Source: Gonapodya sp. JEL0774
Lineage: Eukaryota; Monoblepharomycota; Monoblepharidomycetes; Monoblepharidales; Gonapodyaceae
DNA length: 11,049 bases
Direction of reading: 5' to 3'
NCBI GenBank assembly: GCA_027604505.1
Contig: JADIIX010000367.1
Coordinates: forward strand, 1 to 11,049
This document shows positions 8,987-11,049 of the stretch, in pieces (positions within the stretch are counted from its first letter, which is position 1; the number at the start of each line of letters is the position of its first letter). The notes beneath the pieces were generated by a model. The model did no database searches. It saw only the letters and a program-made list of their open reading frames with translations, and was not told where the DNA came from. The position numbers and the translations under genes were made by a program.

Positions 8987-10682
8987 AGTTGTATATTTCT
9001 TCTTCGCGAGTGACCAGGGAAGTGAGGTCACCTCTGCGGCATCTGCCTGTGTTGATTTATAGCGGATGTAAAAATGGGTGTATGTAATTATGAATTAATG
9101 CCATAAAATGTCGATAACAAAGTGACCAATTGCGTCCCACAAACGATGATTTGACCATCTGCCGTAGCCATCTTGGAAGTCGAGAGCTGAAGCACTCTGA
9201 CCTTGCCTTTTGCCATCTATATCAAGTTCTTTCTGGGAACCGACTCGACTCAACTCCCGAGAAAGTTTTATCAAGGTAACATGGCAGCACAAACAGCAAC
9301 GAAGATGGTACCCCCCGGAACTCTAAGTGGTCGAGCATGTCATAAGGTCATGACCATGTTGTGAACGATCACGAAGAACGCCCGAATTCATATTAAAAAC
9401 GAAAAAGATGCCTCATATTGATCACAATGGTTTGGGGACCAATATTCGTTTACAAGAGGGTCAAATGAGTCAAGTACCCGAATAGCAATCCGCTGGTGTG
9501 ATTCGTGTTGCGTGTTCCCTGACTACCTGAAAAAAACCAGAGCAAGTATCTGGAAACACAATGATTGATTTGTATGCAGCGTCTTGGTGCCCGCTGATAC
9601 GTGTCCGAGAACGCGCGCGCACATTTCCTCCTGCTTCACTGTTATCTGCAAGCGATAGTTACAGACTATCTGTATCTACAGCTTCTTCATTCCCGTTGTT
9701 TAATATTCGACGATTCTCTCATCGAATGCAGATTCTTTCGTCCATGGCGGTATCATTGCCAACCTGCAAATCAAGTTCCCGTGTCACATAGTCAAGTCGT
9801 TCACCTCATTGCATCAGGTCTCTCATTCGAATATTCGGTGTGCACTTTCGAAGCCCGCATGTAGAACGCAAGACGAGAGTTACCCCGTGTCTCGTGACAA
9901 CTGGCCAGTTACGAGTGTCCAGAGGCAACGAAGGACGAACTGGACTACTACGAGTCGCCCAGGGGGCAACCAAAGATGAACTGGGCAATTTTGAATCGTC
10001 AAGGGTACAACTCCCCTTATCCGGCTGTCCGCCGGCTGTCAGGAAACGCATTATTGTCAACCTCGTCCACGTTTGATATAGAAGACAATCGGATCGCTCT
10101 GTCGTTTAAAACCGGGCAGATTGCTCTCACCGAGGGAAACATATTCCTGTCCGAGTCAGAACCCTCACCCTGCTCGCCAACATTCGCTGATACCAAGGAG
10201 AACACGTAATGCAGTGGGCCAAAAAAGCTGATGAGGGTGCAAAACAGACGGAGGGAAGAATTTTCGAAGCAATAATTGCCAGGAGATTCTGCTTACCCAG
10301 AAGGCAGTATCACTCTCATGGAGAAAATTATATTTTCAAGATGCCACGTCGGTAAATTCAAACAAAAGATGGTATTTTTAGCATTCACGAGCTCTCTTAG
10401 TCGATGACTCCGTATTACGTGGGTCAAACGATCACTGCCGTCATTATATGTAGATCGGCATATCCAGCACACATTTCCACCTGCCCACTTCGTCTTCGTG
10501 CAATTGGCAACTGTGAAATGCTTGTTCGCAAATGTGCACACCGCCAAAGAACACGATTGATGGTCAAAGTTGCAGCCTCGCCCGATTTCATTCCTTCGGT
10601 GCCATGAGCCGATTAACAGAACGTTGAAGGGGCATGCAGTGTTTCCGCGAGTGTTTCTTGACCCGCCGACATTTACGGAAAA
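8987..10682. other. 1.7 kb without a convincing gene
   Basis: The first ~120 bases are the likely 3' UTR of the dehydrogenase; the AT-rich stretch near 9065-9110, with ATAAAA-like signals, could hold the poly(A) site. Beyond this, frames of 60-90 codons occur on both strands (for example 9561-9791 plus, which has an ATG, and 10404-10607 plus), but none has a recognisable domain or good splice context. A 10-bp perfect palindrome, GGTCATGACC, is at 9346-9355. A degenerate three-copy repeat is annotated separately. Confidence 0.5.
9896..10016 (+). repeat. Three imperfect tandem copies of a ~41-nt unit
   Basis: The copies are 9896-9933 (38 nt), 9934-9974 (41 nt) and 9975-10016 (42 nt). Each starts GA(C/T)(G)AACTGG, has (T/A)(C/T)GA(G/A)T in the middle and (C)AA(G)GG..CAAC near the end. 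The lengths differ by non-multiples of three, so the repeat as it stands changes frame between copies 2 and 3. The open frame through copies 1-2 runs on to a TAA at 10207-10209. Confidence 0.5.
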
Positions 10683-10917
10683 TACTTTTACCTGACCCCC
10701 TTAAGTCTTTTATCTGACCCACATCGGTACTTTTTTCTGACAGGCCAGTTTACTTCAATCTGACTGAAGGTACTTTTATCTGCCTCTTCAAATTCTTTTT
10801 TCTGATTCACAATTACTTTTTTCTGACCCCCTTATATCTTTTGTCTGACTCATATCAGTACTTTTTTCTGCCTGAAAATTTTCTTCATTCTGACCTTGAA
10901 ATTGACTTTTGTCTGAC
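10683..10917 (+). repeat. Degenerate 22-nt tandem array, 11 copies, consensus TACTTTTTTCTGAC + 6-9 nt spacer
   Basis: The 14-nt cores begin at 10683, 10705, 10728, 10751, 10771, 10793, 10814, 10836, 10859, 10881 and 10904, a step of 20-23 nt each time. Cores 3 and 7 are identical (TACTTTTTTCTGAC); the others differ by 1-4 bases, but the CTG is constant. Spacers are variable, yet spacers after cores 1-4 resemble those after cores 7-10 (for example CCCCTTAA and CCCCTTAT). Cores 1-5 therefore repeat as cores 7-11 with a 130-133-nt offset. There is no open frame spanning the array. It could be a minisatellite or the subterminal repeats of a DNA transposon; no matching terminal repeat or target-site duplication is visible. 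Confidence 0.8.
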
Positions 10918-11049
10918 AACGATTTGATTGGTGCTGTTGGAGGCTAACACTCTAGTCTCCATGAGAAGCAACAACTTTATGCAGTGATGATGTTACAATT
11001 CTGTATGATTTGAATCTCTCTAGCAGCATGACATTTGGGGATGTGAACT
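10918..11049. other. Window end after the repeat array; nothing recognised
   Basis: The first ~16 bases may be a further, strongly decayed repeat unit. The remainder shows no open frame of note, no splice-supported exon and no RNA gene. Confidence 0.4.

Noticed and set aside
9010-9031. 6-bp inverted repeat (GTGACC/GGTCAC) just after the dehydrogenase stop, as a terminator
   Set aside because: Hairpin terminators are a bacterial feature, the stem is short, and no T-run follows.
9561-9791. 76-codon plus frame with ATG
   Set aside because: Composition is low-complexity (Ser/Arg/Leu rich), with no domain, no neighbour context and a competing open frame in the next phase.

Overview
The window reads as nuclear DNA of an intron-rich fungus. 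Three genes have many short introns, mostly 63-84 nt, with GTGAGT/GTAAGT/GTACGT-type donors and YAG acceptors. There are no bacterial-style operons. Translations fit fungal protein types: a fungal sugar porter and a fungal-style SH3 domain. I cannot fix the phylum. The intron density and the ankyrin-like plus SH3 architecture would suit a chytrid or a basidiomycete, but that is inference.

Layout: 1-676 has no gene I can name. 677-2676 (minus, 2 exons) encodes a 640-residue scaffold-like protein with two tandemly duplicated ankyrin-like modules, a coiled coil and a C-terminal SH3 domain split by the only intron. Head-to-head with it, 102 bp away, is the 5' part of a Rossmann-fold NAD(P)-binding gene (2779-3170, plus). 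Its three exons splice cleanly, but the rest of the gene cannot be found before the next gene. 3669-6228 (minus, 14 exons, including one of 10 nt) encodes a complete 520-residue MFS sugar porter. A 1.84-kb divergent intergenic region follows. 8070-8986 (plus, 3 exons) encodes a 252-residue short-chain dehydrogenase most like bacterial D-xylose 1-dehydrogenase (XylB type). From 8987 to the end I find no convincing gene. That stretch holds a three-copy ~41-nt degenerate repeat and, at 10683-10917, an 11-copy array of a ~22-nt unit with a 131-nt higher-order period.

Functional reading (inference): the divergent pair of sugar transporter and NAD-type sugar dehydrogenase looks like a small sugar uptake and oxidation module. 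Its shared upstream region carries CGG direct repeats and Mig1/CreA-like motifs. The ankyrin/SH3 protein and the Rossmann fragment look unrelated to that module.
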